From CAJINA01 sp964636125 (lineage in GTDB: Bacteria; Desulfobacterota; Desulfobacteria; Desulfobacterales; CAJINA01), in the NCBI GenBank assembly GCA_964636125.1, contig CAZWPX010000001.1, forward strand, positions 124,001 to 188,000: a stretch of 64,000 nucleotides of DNA, read 5' to 3'. Positions 36,575 to 45,150 of this stretch are shown here, one piece after another; position 1 is the stretch's first letter, and every line of letters starts with the position of its first letter. Position numbers and translations under genes: made by a program. The notes beneath the pieces were generated by a model. That model was not told the origin of the DNA. It searched no databases and saw only the letters and a program-made list of their open reading frames with translations.

Positions 36575-37759
36575 TCAGGGTTGTTTGCCGGTCAGAGACC
36601 ATTTTATTGAGCCCGGAACAGTCTCCTTGATCGTGGTTATGAACACCACGAGGCAGGTGAGCCCGGACAGGGAGAGGATCACAAACATATCCCGCAGCGT
36701 TGTCAGGTCGGCAATAGTGCCCATGATCAGTCCGGCCACAATCACCCCCATGTCAAAAGCACCGTAATAAAACCCGAAGACAGTCCCCCGGGCCTTTTGG
36801 GCAGTCTCATCGGCGACAAACGCGGACAGTGCCGGTGAACACAGTGCGGAGCCACAGCCGAACAGGGCGCCGATGAGAATTAGAAACCGGAATGTATGTA
36901 TTTCTGAAATCAGGAAAACAGAGATCAGCAATATGATAAACGAATAGACAAACGCCGGCCCCCTGCCGATGCGATCGACAAGGTGCGCGGTAATGATCCT
37001 GCCGATGATAATGGTGATGGACTCTGCCAGGAAAAAAAATCCGACATTCAGATTCGGTATTTCCTGGATTAGAACCGGTAAAAACGTCATGATTGTCCCA
37101 AAAATAACGGCATACACCAGGTTAATGAAGGACGCTACCAGAATGCTTCTTTTAGCAATGACGTCACGATAGGCAATGCGGACCGCTTTGGGGGAGTTGT
37201 GGTATTGCTCCCGGATCAATAAGATGACCCCAAAATTGATTCCGCCTATGACGATGCAGGCCATGATCAGTCCCCAAAAACCAAATTCGGAATAGATATA
37301 GACGCCCAACAGAGGACCACAGGCAAAGGACAGCGTGCTGGCACTGGCCATGTGTCCCAGGATTTCTCCTCTCTTATCCGCCGGCGCAACATCGGTGATA
37401 AATGCCGGCATTGCGGTCGTATAAAATGTGATGCCAAGGCCATGAAAAAACCTTACGATGACAACGTAGGTAAATTGATCAGAAAAAAGGTAAAACCCGG
37501 GCGCTGCAAAAAAGATCGCCACGCCTATTATCAAGGCCAGTTTCCGGCTTTTTTGATCGGCCACATATCCTGAAAGCGGCCGAAACAATAGAACACCCAG
37601 GGCAAAGGCCCCCAGGACAATGCCGATCTGAGTATTGGTGTATCCGATGGATGACAGGTACACCGGCAGGGTTGGCAGAAGGAGGGCTTCATTCAAAAAA
37701 AACAGAAAAGTTGAAGCAAACAGCGTCAGCAGGTTCTTGTTCGCGAGGATAATTTTCAT
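36575..37759 (-). CDS. MFS transporter
   Basis: A 394-residue major facilitator protein with about 12 hydrophobic segments. MFS signature features are visible after TM2 (GVLLFRPLSGYVADQKSRK) and in the mid-protein region IIGRIITAHLVDRIGRG. It is like the drug/sugar efflux branch, but the substrate is unknown. It follows the DA1-like peptidase gene on the same strand with a gap of about 44 bp, so the two may share a transcript. Confidence 0.88.
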   Translation of the reverse strand: MKIILANKNLLTLFASTFLFFLNEALLLPTLPVYLSSIGYTNTQIGIVLGAFALGVLLFRPLSGYVADQKSRKLALIIGVAIFFAAPGFYLFSDQFTYVVIVRFFHGLGITFYTTAMPAFITDVAPADKRGEILGHMASASTLSFACGPLLGVYIYSEFGFWGLIMACIVIGGINFGVILLIREQYHNSPKAVRIAYRDVIAKRSILVASFINLVYAVIFGTIMTFLPVLIQEIPNLNVGFFFLAESITIIIGRIITAHLVDRIGRGPAFVYSFIILLISVFLISEIHTFRFLILIGALFGCGSALCSPALSAFVADETAQKARGTVFGFYYGAFDMGVIVAGLIMGTIADLTTLRDMFVILSLSGLTCLVVFITTIKETVPGSIKWSLTGKQP

Positions 37760-37803
37760 AAAAGCCTGTCAGTTCGGCTTTTGGCAGCCTGACGGTTTTC
37801 TCC

Positions 37804-38979
37804 TTACTTTTTTTCTGTTAAAATCGATTTTAAGTCAGTCGGATTTCGTCTGGAAAAATATAAAAACCCCTCCCTGTATTCAGCGACTTTGTTCAAACTA
37901 AATCCATCTACAATATAGCCGGGCAGGTTTTTTTCCTGTGCGAATCTGTAGGCCGCATATTCGCACCGCCCTTCCTCGAATGGGACTACCTGTTCCCTTT
38001 GGTTAAGATACCTGATTTCTTCAGCAATTATCGAATGTGATAATTCGTGAACCAAAGTTGCCGCAAACCTGTCGTAGTTCAATCCGTAGAGTATTTCAAT
38101 GCGGTGGGTATAGAAAGCGTGTTTGCCAACAAACGTAACTTCTGTATTACAAGCCCCCTTCATATCGATGCTTTTTTGGCCACTCACCCGTTGCCCGGGT
38201 GGCAGGATAATGATTTTGACATTTCCTGGTACCCGGACCCCTTTATCGCTGAAAAACCGTATAACTTTTTCAATATGTTGATCGGCTTGCTCCATATTCT
38301 TAACCGAATTCTGATAGCAGTATTTGCAAAGAAAGAATTGATTGTCTAAAATGTATCCATCGATGAGCCAGTCTCCGCACGAATAGCATTGGTGGGTTTG
38401 CTTTTTATACTTTTCTAAAACATAGCTTTTTGATCTGCGGTTGGCTATGTGCTGGCCATGATTGGCCAGCGGCAATGCGCTGACGAGACATTTCTTGGAC
38501 TTGTCGTATTCAGATTTTAAAAATATTTCGGTTCCAACCCTGACCGTTTTCACACCCGGTTGGATATATTGGCCGGTTATTCCGCAAAAGCTTGAGTTCT
38601 CAAAACACCTTTTGTGCCAGATGGTATTGTCATTTTTTGCTTTTCGGTAGGATTGTCCTGCCGTTAAGGGCTCTCCACAAGCGACGCAAAAAGATGCATT
38701 CTGGTAGCATGTGCTGTGAAAGGTGTTGCCTGCCGGATCAGATTTCGCTCTTTGCCCTCTTCCAATTGGGAAGCCGCAAATTTCGCAACGCTTTGCGACC
38801 TTATGACATTCGCGATGATAGACTGGTCCATCTTCATAGCTTACGTATTCACCATAAATGATTTCACCACAAATCCCGCATAGAGACGAGGCCACCGGTT
38901 TACTAAAACTTAAGCTGCGCCCTTCGCCCTGAAGCATGAACCCGCATAACAGGAATAAGAATATGCCTAACCGGTTCAA
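37804..38979 (-). CDS. Secreted LIM-domain/DA1-like zinc metallopeptidase
   Basis: A 391-residue protein with an N-terminal signal peptide (MNRLGIFLFLLCGFMLQGEG). Several LIM/zinc-ribbon modules follow between residues ~34 and 221: CGIC...HREC, CEIC...HSTC, CVAC...HKRC, and CYSC...CKYC. After a linker, a gluzincin HELSH (311-315) precedes PFEEGRCEYAAYRFA, giving an HExxH + EEG zinc site. The order LIM, CxxC...CxxC, then HExxH + EEG is that of plant DA1-type ubiquitin-regulated peptidases (DA1-like domain). The signal peptide implies action outside the cytoplasm. Substrate unknown. DA1 homology is judged from motif order and spacing. Confidence 0.72.
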   Translation of the reverse strand: MNRLGIFLFLLCGFMLQGEGRSLSFSKPVASSLCGICGEIIYGEYVSYEDGPVYHRECHKVAKRCEICGFPIGRGQRAKSDPAGNTFHSTCYQNASFCVACGEPLTAGQSYRKAKNDNTIWHKRCFENSSFCGITGQYIQPGVKTVRVGTEIFLKSEYDKSKKCLVSALPLANHGQHIANRRSKSYVLEKYKKQTHQCYSCGDWLIDGYILDNQFFLCKYCYQNSVKNMEQADQHIEKVIRFFSDKGVRVPGNVKIIILPPGQRVSGQKSIDMKGACNTEVTFVGKHAFYTHRIEILYGLNYDRFAATLVHELSHSIIAEEIRYLNQREQVVPFEEGRCEYAAYRFAQEKNLPGYIVDGFSLNKVAEYREGFLYFSRRNPTDLKSILTEKK

Positions 38980-39188
38980 ATTGAATTTTGTCCCTGATAT
39001 TTAAGGTGAAAAGATCGGTAATTGTGCCACATCCCTATTAGAGACACAAGCTCTGAAAAAATGGATCAGAAAAGAGATTTATGGTTAGGCCGGGATATGA
39101 TAGAAATCACTATCCATTACATAAGAAATGTCAGGGTTAAAATCTATAATCCGGCTTTGGCCTATCCATCTTTCCAACAGGATTAATT

Positions 39189-40346
39189 ATGGAACTGAAA
39201 CAGGCAGACTACGATCGACTGAAAAGCTTTCTGGATACTATTAAAGAACGAACCAGGTCCTTTCTTGGCTACCCGGTATCCAAGGATTTTGATTACAAAG
39301 ACCTTTTCGATTTTTTTAAATATCCTTTGAACAACCTGGGAGACCCTTTTACACCCAGCACCTGGAAAGTAGACACCAGAGAATTTGAAAGAGAAGTAAT
39401 TTCTTTTATGGCTGCTCTTTTCAGGGCGGAAGATGAAAATTTCTGGGGGTATGTCACCAATGGCGGCAGTGAAGGGAATCTTTACGGGCTATACCTGGCC
39501 AGAGAATTGTACCCTAAAGGTGTCGTGTATTATTCTCAGGATACGCATTACAGCGTCAGTAAAAACCTGCACCTGCTGAACATGCGACACATTATGATCC
39601 GTTCCCAGGCAAATGGTGAAATGGATTATGGGGATCTTCTGGAAACGTTGAAAATTCACCGGGACAAACCGGCCATCATTTTTGCCAATATCGGAACAAC
39701 CATGACCGAAGCCAAAGATGATATATTTAAGATTAAATCTATTTTGCAAGAGCTGGTCATCAGTGAACATTATATCCATTCGGATGCTGCTTTATGCGGC
39801 GGGCTGGCGCCTTTTATTGAACCCCGAGCCGCTTTTGACCTGGCGGATGGCGCCGACAGCATTTCGGTGAGCGGGCACAAGTCTTTTGGTTCGCCCGTAC
39901 CATGTGGCATACTTGTCGCCAAAAAGGATAATGTTTCACGGATCGCCCGGTCCATTGCCTATATCGGGTCTCTGGATACAACCATTACCGGCTCAAGAAA
40001 CGGTTTGACACCCTTGTTTCTCTGGTACACGATAAAAAAGCTTGGCCGAAATGGTCTAAAAAAGAGGGTGATGCATTCCCTTAAAATCGCAGAATACACG
40101 GAAAAACGATTAATAGATGCCGGAATTGATGCGTGGAGAAATAAAAATGCAATTACCGTATCAGTACTCAACGAGGCAGGCTTTAAAGCCGTATCGGATG
40201 AAAATATTCTTGTCAGGGTTGATGATGCACCTGGTACGCTGGGGCGGATTTCACGAACCTTGAGCGAAAACGACATCGACATTCGCGGCATTTCCATGCT
40301 GGAGCAAAATCAGGGGTTTAACATTGTCTCAATCCTCAAGGCGTAA
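39189..40346 (+). CDS. PLP-dependent histidine decarboxylase-like enzyme with C-terminal ACT domain
   Basis: Residues ~1-325 match group II histidine decarboxylases: NNLGDPF, GYVTNGGSEGNLYGLYLAR, YYSQDTHYSVSKNLHLL, FANIGTTMTEAKDD, HSDAALCGGLAPF and SVSGHKSFGSPVPCG with PLP-binding Lys231. The usual C-terminal part of the decarboxylase is missing after RNKNAITVSVL. From about residue 339 the protein is an ACT domain (ILVRVDDAPGTLGRISRTLS, then DIDIRGISM). ACT domains bind amino acids allosterically, so feedback control is possible. All core catalytic residues are present; whether it decarboxylates histidine needs testing. Confidence 0.8.
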   Translation: MELKQADYDRLKSFLDTIKERTRSFLGYPVSKDFDYKDLFDFFKYPLNNLGDPFTPSTWKVDTREFEREVISFMAALFRAEDENFWGYVTNGGSEGNLYGLYLARELYPKGVVYYSQDTHYSVSKNLHLLNMRHIMIRSQANGEMDYGDLLETLKIHRDKPAIIFANIGTTMTEAKDDIFKIKSILQELVISEHYIHSDAALCGGLAPFIEPRAAFDLADGADSISVSGHKSFGSPVPCGILVAKKDNVSRIARSIAYIGSLDTTITGSRNGLTPLFLWYTIKKLGRNGLKKRVMHSLKIAEYTEKRLIDAGIDAWRNKNAITVSVLNEAGFKAVSDENILVRVDDAPGTLGRISRTLSENDIDIRGISMLEQNQGFNIVSILKA

Positions 40347-40455
40347 ATTTGGAAATATCTGGCCTGTTTCGTATTTTTGCAACGCCGCTGATTGAGATGG
40401 CTGGGTTTTGAAAATGTGAAGTTGTTTTTGCGCGAACCCTGAGAAAAGGGCTGCC

Positions 40456-41031
40456 ATGAGAAGATGGTTACTGATAATTGGCATGATCGCTTCATTTACC
40501 GTATTGATTGGCAGTGCCAAGTCACTTCCGGCCAAGACGGTTGATACCTCACAACCTGCATTGAAATATTATCAGGAGTCGAAATTGGCAAAGCTATTGG
40601 ATACCGTCACGCGGGGACATGCAGATAAATCGGGGTTTATTCTGTTGCGGAAAGGAAGCCGGGCCTTGCACGAACGGCTATATCTTGCCGATATCGCAGA
40701 ACATACCATCGATGTTCAATATTACATCTGGAACAGTGATAAAAGCGGAAAGCTCCTGGCGCACAAGCTCATCCAGGCCGGCGACAGGGGGGTGTCGGTA
40801 CGGGTTATTTTAGATGATTTCAGTATCGGCGACCGCAATGAGCAAATGTTGGCGGTCGATAGCCATCCCAATATCCAGATCCGCATATACAACCCCTTTG
40901 TCAATCGCTCCGGCGCAGGAAAATGGCTCAATTTTGCCTTCGAATTTAAGCGTCTCAATCGGCGCATGCATATGCTTGAGCGTGTAAAGGAAGGCGTGTT
41001 AACCCTGGTGCCAGGCGCCCAATACTATTAG
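40456..41031 (+). pseudogene. Truncated phospholipase D-like (ClsC-type) gene
   Basis: A 191-residue frame with a signal sequence followed by the N-terminal PLD fold (SGFILLRKGSRALHERLYLA, IDVQYYIWNSDKSGKLLAHK, RGVSVRVILDDFS). The homology stops at RRMH, exactly where the first HKD catalytic motif (HxKxxxxD) should be, and continues as unrelated sequence to a stop. No catalytic motif remains, so it is probably a non-functional fragment. Confidence 0.7.
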
Positions 41032-41374
41032 TTGTCAAATATTTTCACGATCTTCCATTCTGATTTCCATGACAATATGCCCCCACCCACCGCATTTCAC
41101 ACCTACGTCAAAACAGCCTGCCCGGCTGAAAGCCGCCTGCGGGTTGTCAATGCCGGAATAGAACAGTTCATGGAGACCGTATATCATCCCCGCCAATGGC
41201 TGCAGTGCGAAAATGCACATCCTTTTGGTTTTCATACCGATCATTATCCAGCTGGATTGGCCGGACAGTAAAACAGGGCCCATCATAAATGGCCAATTTC
41301 ACTGATTTCGGCGTACTTGAACTTGACAAAAATTTTCAATTCATGAATGAACACTAAATGAGGGACAAGTCTTT
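41032..41374. other. Intergenic region after the PLD fragment
   Basis: About 340 bp. A minus-strand frame at 41035-41286 (83 codons) has no recognised homology and no clear ribosome-binding site. I see no firm feature here; it is probably leftover DNA from the truncation. Confidence 0.35.
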
Positions 41375-42484
41375 TCAGCTCTCCATCGCCGCGGCTACCA
41401 TGGCCTGCACATTCTCAAGTTTCGCGTTGGCTGGGATGTCACAACCGGACTGCAGAATGAACCCCTCAGGGCCGATTGCCCGGATAAGGTCATCGCAGTA
41501 ATTGTAGACCTCTTGCGGGTTGCCAAAGGCCAGCAGTGTGGCCGGCACGTCACCCATCAAGCACATGTGACCGCCCAGGATCTCTTTGGCTTTATGAATA
41601 TCCGTGTCTCCATCCAGGGCCATGATGATCCGGCCTCGGGGGAATTCTTGAAATCGGCCCAGTTCCCGCTCCCAATTGGAATCCAGGTGTAAAAGGGGAA
41701 TCAAGCCGGCTTCCAGGACTTCGTTTACAATCCGTTTCAAATAGGGCCACACAAAGCGCGCCCACATGGCAGGCGATATCATGGCTGGGGCTGTCCGCCA
41801 GCCGCCCACCCAGGCGGCCGGATACCCGTAGGCTTTTACCCTGGGGAGTATCTTGCCGGCAAGGTGGGGTACGATGGCATCCATTACCGCCAGGACTTTG
41901 CCGGGAATCTCCACGAGGTCCATGAAAAACTTTTCCAGGGAGCGACCGCCGCACAACAACTCGAATGGTGAGGTAATATCCCCGCCGCTCAAAACCGGGA
42001 CACCTGCTTGCGCCCAGAGGCCCCGGACGTCTACTTTGGCCTGGTTTGCCGGTAGAAGTTGAGGGGCCGCATCGGCGAACACCCGGCTGGAAAGGTAGTC
42101 CCGGAAAAAGTCCGGCCAGCCGGCATCCAGAATGCGGTCATAGTCCGTGCGTGTCATCAACTCTGTTTCCAGCACCTGCCAGCTCTCATCCGGCGGCAAG
42201 TCGACACCGGGCACACGCACCCTGGCCCCGAAAGAGTAACTCAGGCCATAGGGTGAAAAGGAGCCGTAGTTGATGGCATCACCGTTCCCGACTAGCTTGT
42301 ACGCAGCAATCATGGTGTGCGTCGCCGTTGCCGGTGTGCTGACAAACGTTGCCATGGGCGTGCCGGTTACCTGGGCCGCAAAACCGGAATACTCCAGGAC
42401 GACCGGTATCCTGTCTGACTTTTCGAGTGCTACCGTCTGGCGTATGCGTTGGAGGCGTTTATTAAAAAGCGCAGTGGTTTGCAT
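41375..42484 (-). CDS. Uroporphyrinogen decarboxylase (URO-D) family protein
   Basis: A 369-residue TIM-barrel protein of the URO-D/MtaA-like family (VALEKSDRIPVVLEYSG, PFELLCGGRSLEKFFMDLVE, HLDSNWERELGRFQEFP, GFILQSGCDIPANAKLENVQAM). Many members in anaerobes are methyltransferases acting on corrinoid proteins or other small molecules rather than haem enzymes. The haem-enzyme N-terminal signature is not obvious. A corrinoid-activator homologue is at the start of the window, which fits a corrinoid link (inference). Confidence 0.85.
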   Translation of the reverse strand: MQTTALFNKRLQRIRQTVALEKSDRIPVVLEYSGFAAQVTGTPMATFVSTPATATHTMIAAYKLVGNGDAINYGSFSPYGLSYSFGARVRVPGVDLPPDESWQVLETELMTRTDYDRILDAGWPDFFRDYLSSRVFADAAPQLLPANQAKVDVRGLWAQAGVPVLSGGDITSPFELLCGGRSLEKFFMDLVEIPGKVLAVMDAIVPHLAGKILPRVKAYGYPAAWVGGWRTAPAMISPAMWARFVWPYLKRIVNEVLEAGLIPLLHLDSNWERELGRFQEFPRGRIIMALDGDTDIHKAKEILGGHMCLMGDVPATLLAFGNPQEVYNYCDDLIRAIGPEGFILQSGCDIPANAKLENVQAMVAAAMES

Positions 42485-42619
42485 TCAGGATTTTCCTTCA
42501 AAGCTCGATGTTTGCTCCGTAGCTTCCCCCGCCCTTAAATCCCGGGGAGGGAGGCTATTTTGATCTTTCCAACGTACTAACAGCCTTGCTTTCAATGGCA
42601 ACGTGCCTGGGGCATGTTT

Positions 42620-43342
42620 CTATGTTCCCACGGGACAAGACAGTTCACAGGCTCGGCAATGGCTGGTCACCAAATGGCGGTTTCCGCTTTTTCCAATTTC
42701 TCCGCAAGGTATTTTCTTTAGCAAGTCAGCATTCATCTGTTCCTTGCAGATGGGCCGGCTATATTTTCCCCGGGGAAAAGCTCCCCGTGGGCAGGCTTTC
42801 TGGCAAAATACACGACAGGTTTGACAGGGTGAAAAATCTGCGAGCCGGCCGGTCGCTTGCAATTCATTTTCAAGCAAAATGGCACGAAGCCTGATTCTCG
42901 GACCCCATTTGGGGTGGATAAACAGGTTGTTCCGGCCCAGGATGCCCAGGCCGGACAAAACCGCCGCATCTTTTAAAAAGATACCGCCTTTTTCCACATG
43001 ATACGGCAACGGATAAGCGTATTGATGGTAGGTCCAGCGCAGCCAGTATTGCAGCGACCTGGCGATGTCTCGCAGGCAGCGATTGCCCCTGGTGTTGCCC
43101 CTGTCCCAATAGTCTAACCCGGGATCTTCTTCCGGGTGATGCAGGCCCAATACCAGCACGGTTTTCACCCGGGCCGGCCAGGTATTCCGGGCGCCGTTTA
43201 CGCCCTCTTTTAGCCGGGGGTCGTCTTGGGCGGCCTGGTAGGAGGGGCTGCTCAGGACAGCTTGCAGGCTGACAATCCCGGCCTGGATGCCGGTATAGGA
43301 CTCAGCTTTAGCGATGACTTCAGCAGTTGATAGAGCCTTCAT
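42620..43342 (-). CDS. QueG-like 4Fe-4S protein
   Basis: A 240-residue protein like the N-terminal part of epoxyqueuosine reductase-type proteins: VLVLGLHHPEEDPGLDYWD, AVLSGLGILGRNNLFIHPKW and GPRIRLRAILLE. Cluster-binding cysteines follow in CQTCRVFCQKACPRGAF and CRACELSCPVG. It is shorter than full QueG (~350+ residues) and lacks the HEAT-like C-terminal part. It may be a corrinoid-dependent reductase-like Fe-S protein of unknown substrate. The gene is preceded by the leftward radical SAM gene. Confidence 0.75.
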   Translation of the reverse strand: MKALSTAEVIAKAESYTGIQAGIVSLQAVLSSPSYQAAQDDPRLKEGVNGARNTWPARVKTVLVLGLHHPEEDPGLDYWDRGNTRGNRCLRDIARSLQYWLRWTYHQYAYPLPYHVEKGGIFLKDAAVLSGLGILGRNNLFIHPKWGPRIRLRAILLENELQATGRLADFSPCQTCRVFCQKACPRGAFPRGKYSRPICKEQMNADLLKKIPCGEIGKSGNRHLVTSHCRACELSCPVGT

Positions 43343-43496
43343 GGGTTTAGTAGCCGGTTCTTAAGGGCCTCAGTGATATCCACCAGTCAGCATCAAGGTT
43401 TTTTGGTGCCAGTCATTATATCTAATTGTCTTAATAAGCAAGCGGTTCAAACTTGCGTTTCGAGTAGGAATCAATGGAACTGCTTGCGGCTCGCCG

Positions 43497-44525
43497 TCAG
43501 GCCAGGCCTTCGTCAATAAGGGTCAGCAGCTCTTCTTTTTGATCCGGGAACTGATACCCCTCGTAACCGAGGCTTAAAAGATATCCGCCGCGGAGGTTTT
43601 TCCAGTAATTGCCCGCATGGTCAAAGCAGACCTTCGAGGTGACATCAAGGGCGGCCACCATATTGCGCACTTCCCGCAGATGCTCCTGGGCGGCGAGCAG
43701 GTGCATTTTGCCGCAGCGGACCTCATCGGCAATGGGGGTCCCGTTCCAGGGATGAAACGGGCGGGAGCGGATGTAGTGGGGATTGATTGCGTTTAGCACC
43801 CTGGCCGTGTTTTGGGCATGCTGGTCAGACAGTTCTGCGCCTCCCAGGCCGGGCATCCAGTATTCGGAAACCTGGAAGCCCGCCGCGATGGCCTTTTGCC
43901 CGCCCTTGATGTGCCCTTCGGCCGTAGAGCCCTTGCGGACCTTGCGCAGCACCTCGTCGTCGCCGGATTCCAGCCCGATGTGCACCCGATCAAGTCCGGC
44001 CTTTTGGATCGATTCGAGTGCATCAGCCGATCTCTGGGCCAGGGTTTTCGAGCGGGCGTAAGAGGTGACCCGTTCGATAGTTGGAAAGGTCTGGCGCAGG
44101 TGTTGCAAAGTTTTGACGAGCGGGTCTGTTTTCATGATGATGCTGTTGGCATCCTGGAGAAAAGCGGTTTTCCCTCCTGCCAGGAGCCATTCGTAGACCA
44201 TTGCAAAACCCTGGTGATATTCGAGTTCCGGGTTCTGCCGGATGAGTTCCACAGCTGCCCCGCGGGTCAGGTTTGACCCGTGGTCGCTCGCCAGGGAGAT
44301 CCTGGCCAGGTCACTGCACAGTGCTGCCACGGCATCAATATCCTGTTTGATTTCATTCACGGACCGTACCTGGAATTTTTCAGTCTTGTACATGCCGCAG
44401 AAAGTGCAGTTGTTCCAGGGGCAGTTGCGCGTGAAGCGGACCAGCAGCGAGGCACTGCCGCCTTCGCTGGGCGGTCGGTAAACACCGGTTTCGAATTGGT
44501 ATTTTGGTTTGGAAGTCATAGCCAT
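43497..44525 (-). CDS. Radical SAM protein with CxxxxCxxC cluster motif
   Basis: A 342-residue radical SAM protein. Near its N-terminus it has RFTRNCPWNNCTFCGMYKTE, with spacing C-x4-C-x2-C rather than the usual x3, a pattern known in a radical SAM subgroup (CPWN-type). Barrel motifs follow: RISLASDHGSNLT, RVTSYARSKTLAQRS and RVHIGLESGDDEVL. Function unassigned. The ATG at 44525 has AGGA upstream and gives MAMTSKPKYQFETGVYRPP; the longer frame is unlikely. Confidence 0.85.
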   Translation of the reverse strand: MAMTSKPKYQFETGVYRPPSEGGSASLLVRFTRNCPWNNCTFCGMYKTEKFQVRSVNEIKQDIDAVAALCSDLARISLASDHGSNLTRGAAVELIRQNPELEYHQGFAMVYEWLLAGGKTAFLQDANSIIMKTDPLVKTLQHLRQTFPTIERVTSYARSKTLAQRSADALESIQKAGLDRVHIGLESGDDEVLRKVRKGSTAEGHIKGGQKAIAAGFQVSEYWMPGLGGAELSDQHAQNTARVLNAINPHYIRSRPFHPWNGTPIADEVRCGKMHLLAAQEHLREVRNMVAALDVTSKVCFDHAGNYWKNLRGGYLLSLGYEGYQFPDQKEELLTLIDEGLA

Positions 44526-44745
44526 GTTCGCTTTCGTTATTTCCTTTTTGCGCTCTGTATAAACCTGAATCTCAAAAGCATTGCTCTGTAAAGATAAATC
44601 GGAACGCTTCAAAATCAATATTCGCGTCTAAAGTAAATCCCGGGGCAGATCATAATTGTCCTTCCAGCGCAGTTGAGAACACCTGGTTTTGAGCTGTTTT
44701 GGGCTGGCGAACCGGGACAGGTTTGATGCCCTGCACGGTGCCGGT

Positions 44746-45114
44746 CTAGCGGACCGGCACCACTTCAAGCCAGTAACCGTCAGGGTCCTTAATGAAATAG
44801 ATGCCCATCTCCTTATTCTCGTAACAGATGCAGTCCATCTCCTTGTGCAGGGCAAAGGCCGCATCAAAATCGGGCGTCCTGAAGGCCACATGAAATTCTT
44901 CATCTCCCAGATCATAGGGTTTTGCCTGGTCCTTGAGCCAGGTCAGCTCCAGCTTATTGGCTGTTGTGCCGTCCCCTAAAAAAACAATGATGTAGCTGCC
45001 GTCATTGGCAGTCGTGCGTTTTTCCTCTTTCAAGCCGAGGGCTTTGGCATAGAAAGCCAGGCTCTTTTCCAGATCCAGTACGTTGATATTAAAATGGTCG
45101 ATGGTAAATTTCAT
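44746..45114 (-). CDS. VOC-family (glyoxalase-like) protein
   Basis: A 122-residue vicinal-oxygen-chelate protein: KFTIDHFNINVLDLEKSLAF, then LEEKRTTANDGSYIIVFLGD-type strands, FHVAFRTPDFDAAFALHKEM and YFIKDPDGYWLEVVPVR. Metal ligands of the glyoxalase I type (His near residue 7, His in EEFHVAF, Glu in YWLEVV) are visible. It resembles lactoylglutathione lyase but could act on another small substrate. Confidence 0.88.
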   Translation of the reverse strand: MKFTIDHFNINVLDLEKSLAFYAKALGLKEEKRTTANDGSYIIVFLGDGTTANKLELTWLKDQAKPYDLGDEEFHVAFRTPDFDAAFALHKEMDCICYENKEMGIYFIKDPDGYWLEVVPVR

Positions 45115-45150
45115 GATGTCTCCTTTATGTTGGGGCTGTCCTGCTAAAAC

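Noticed and set aside
41035..41286. 83-codon minus-strand frame after the PLD fragment
   Set aside because: No recognised homology, weak start context and location in rearranged DNA; not enough to call a gene.
44628..44745. Extra coding sequence downstream of the VOC gene
   Set aside because: Only shadow frames and a peptide without recognisable homology were seen.
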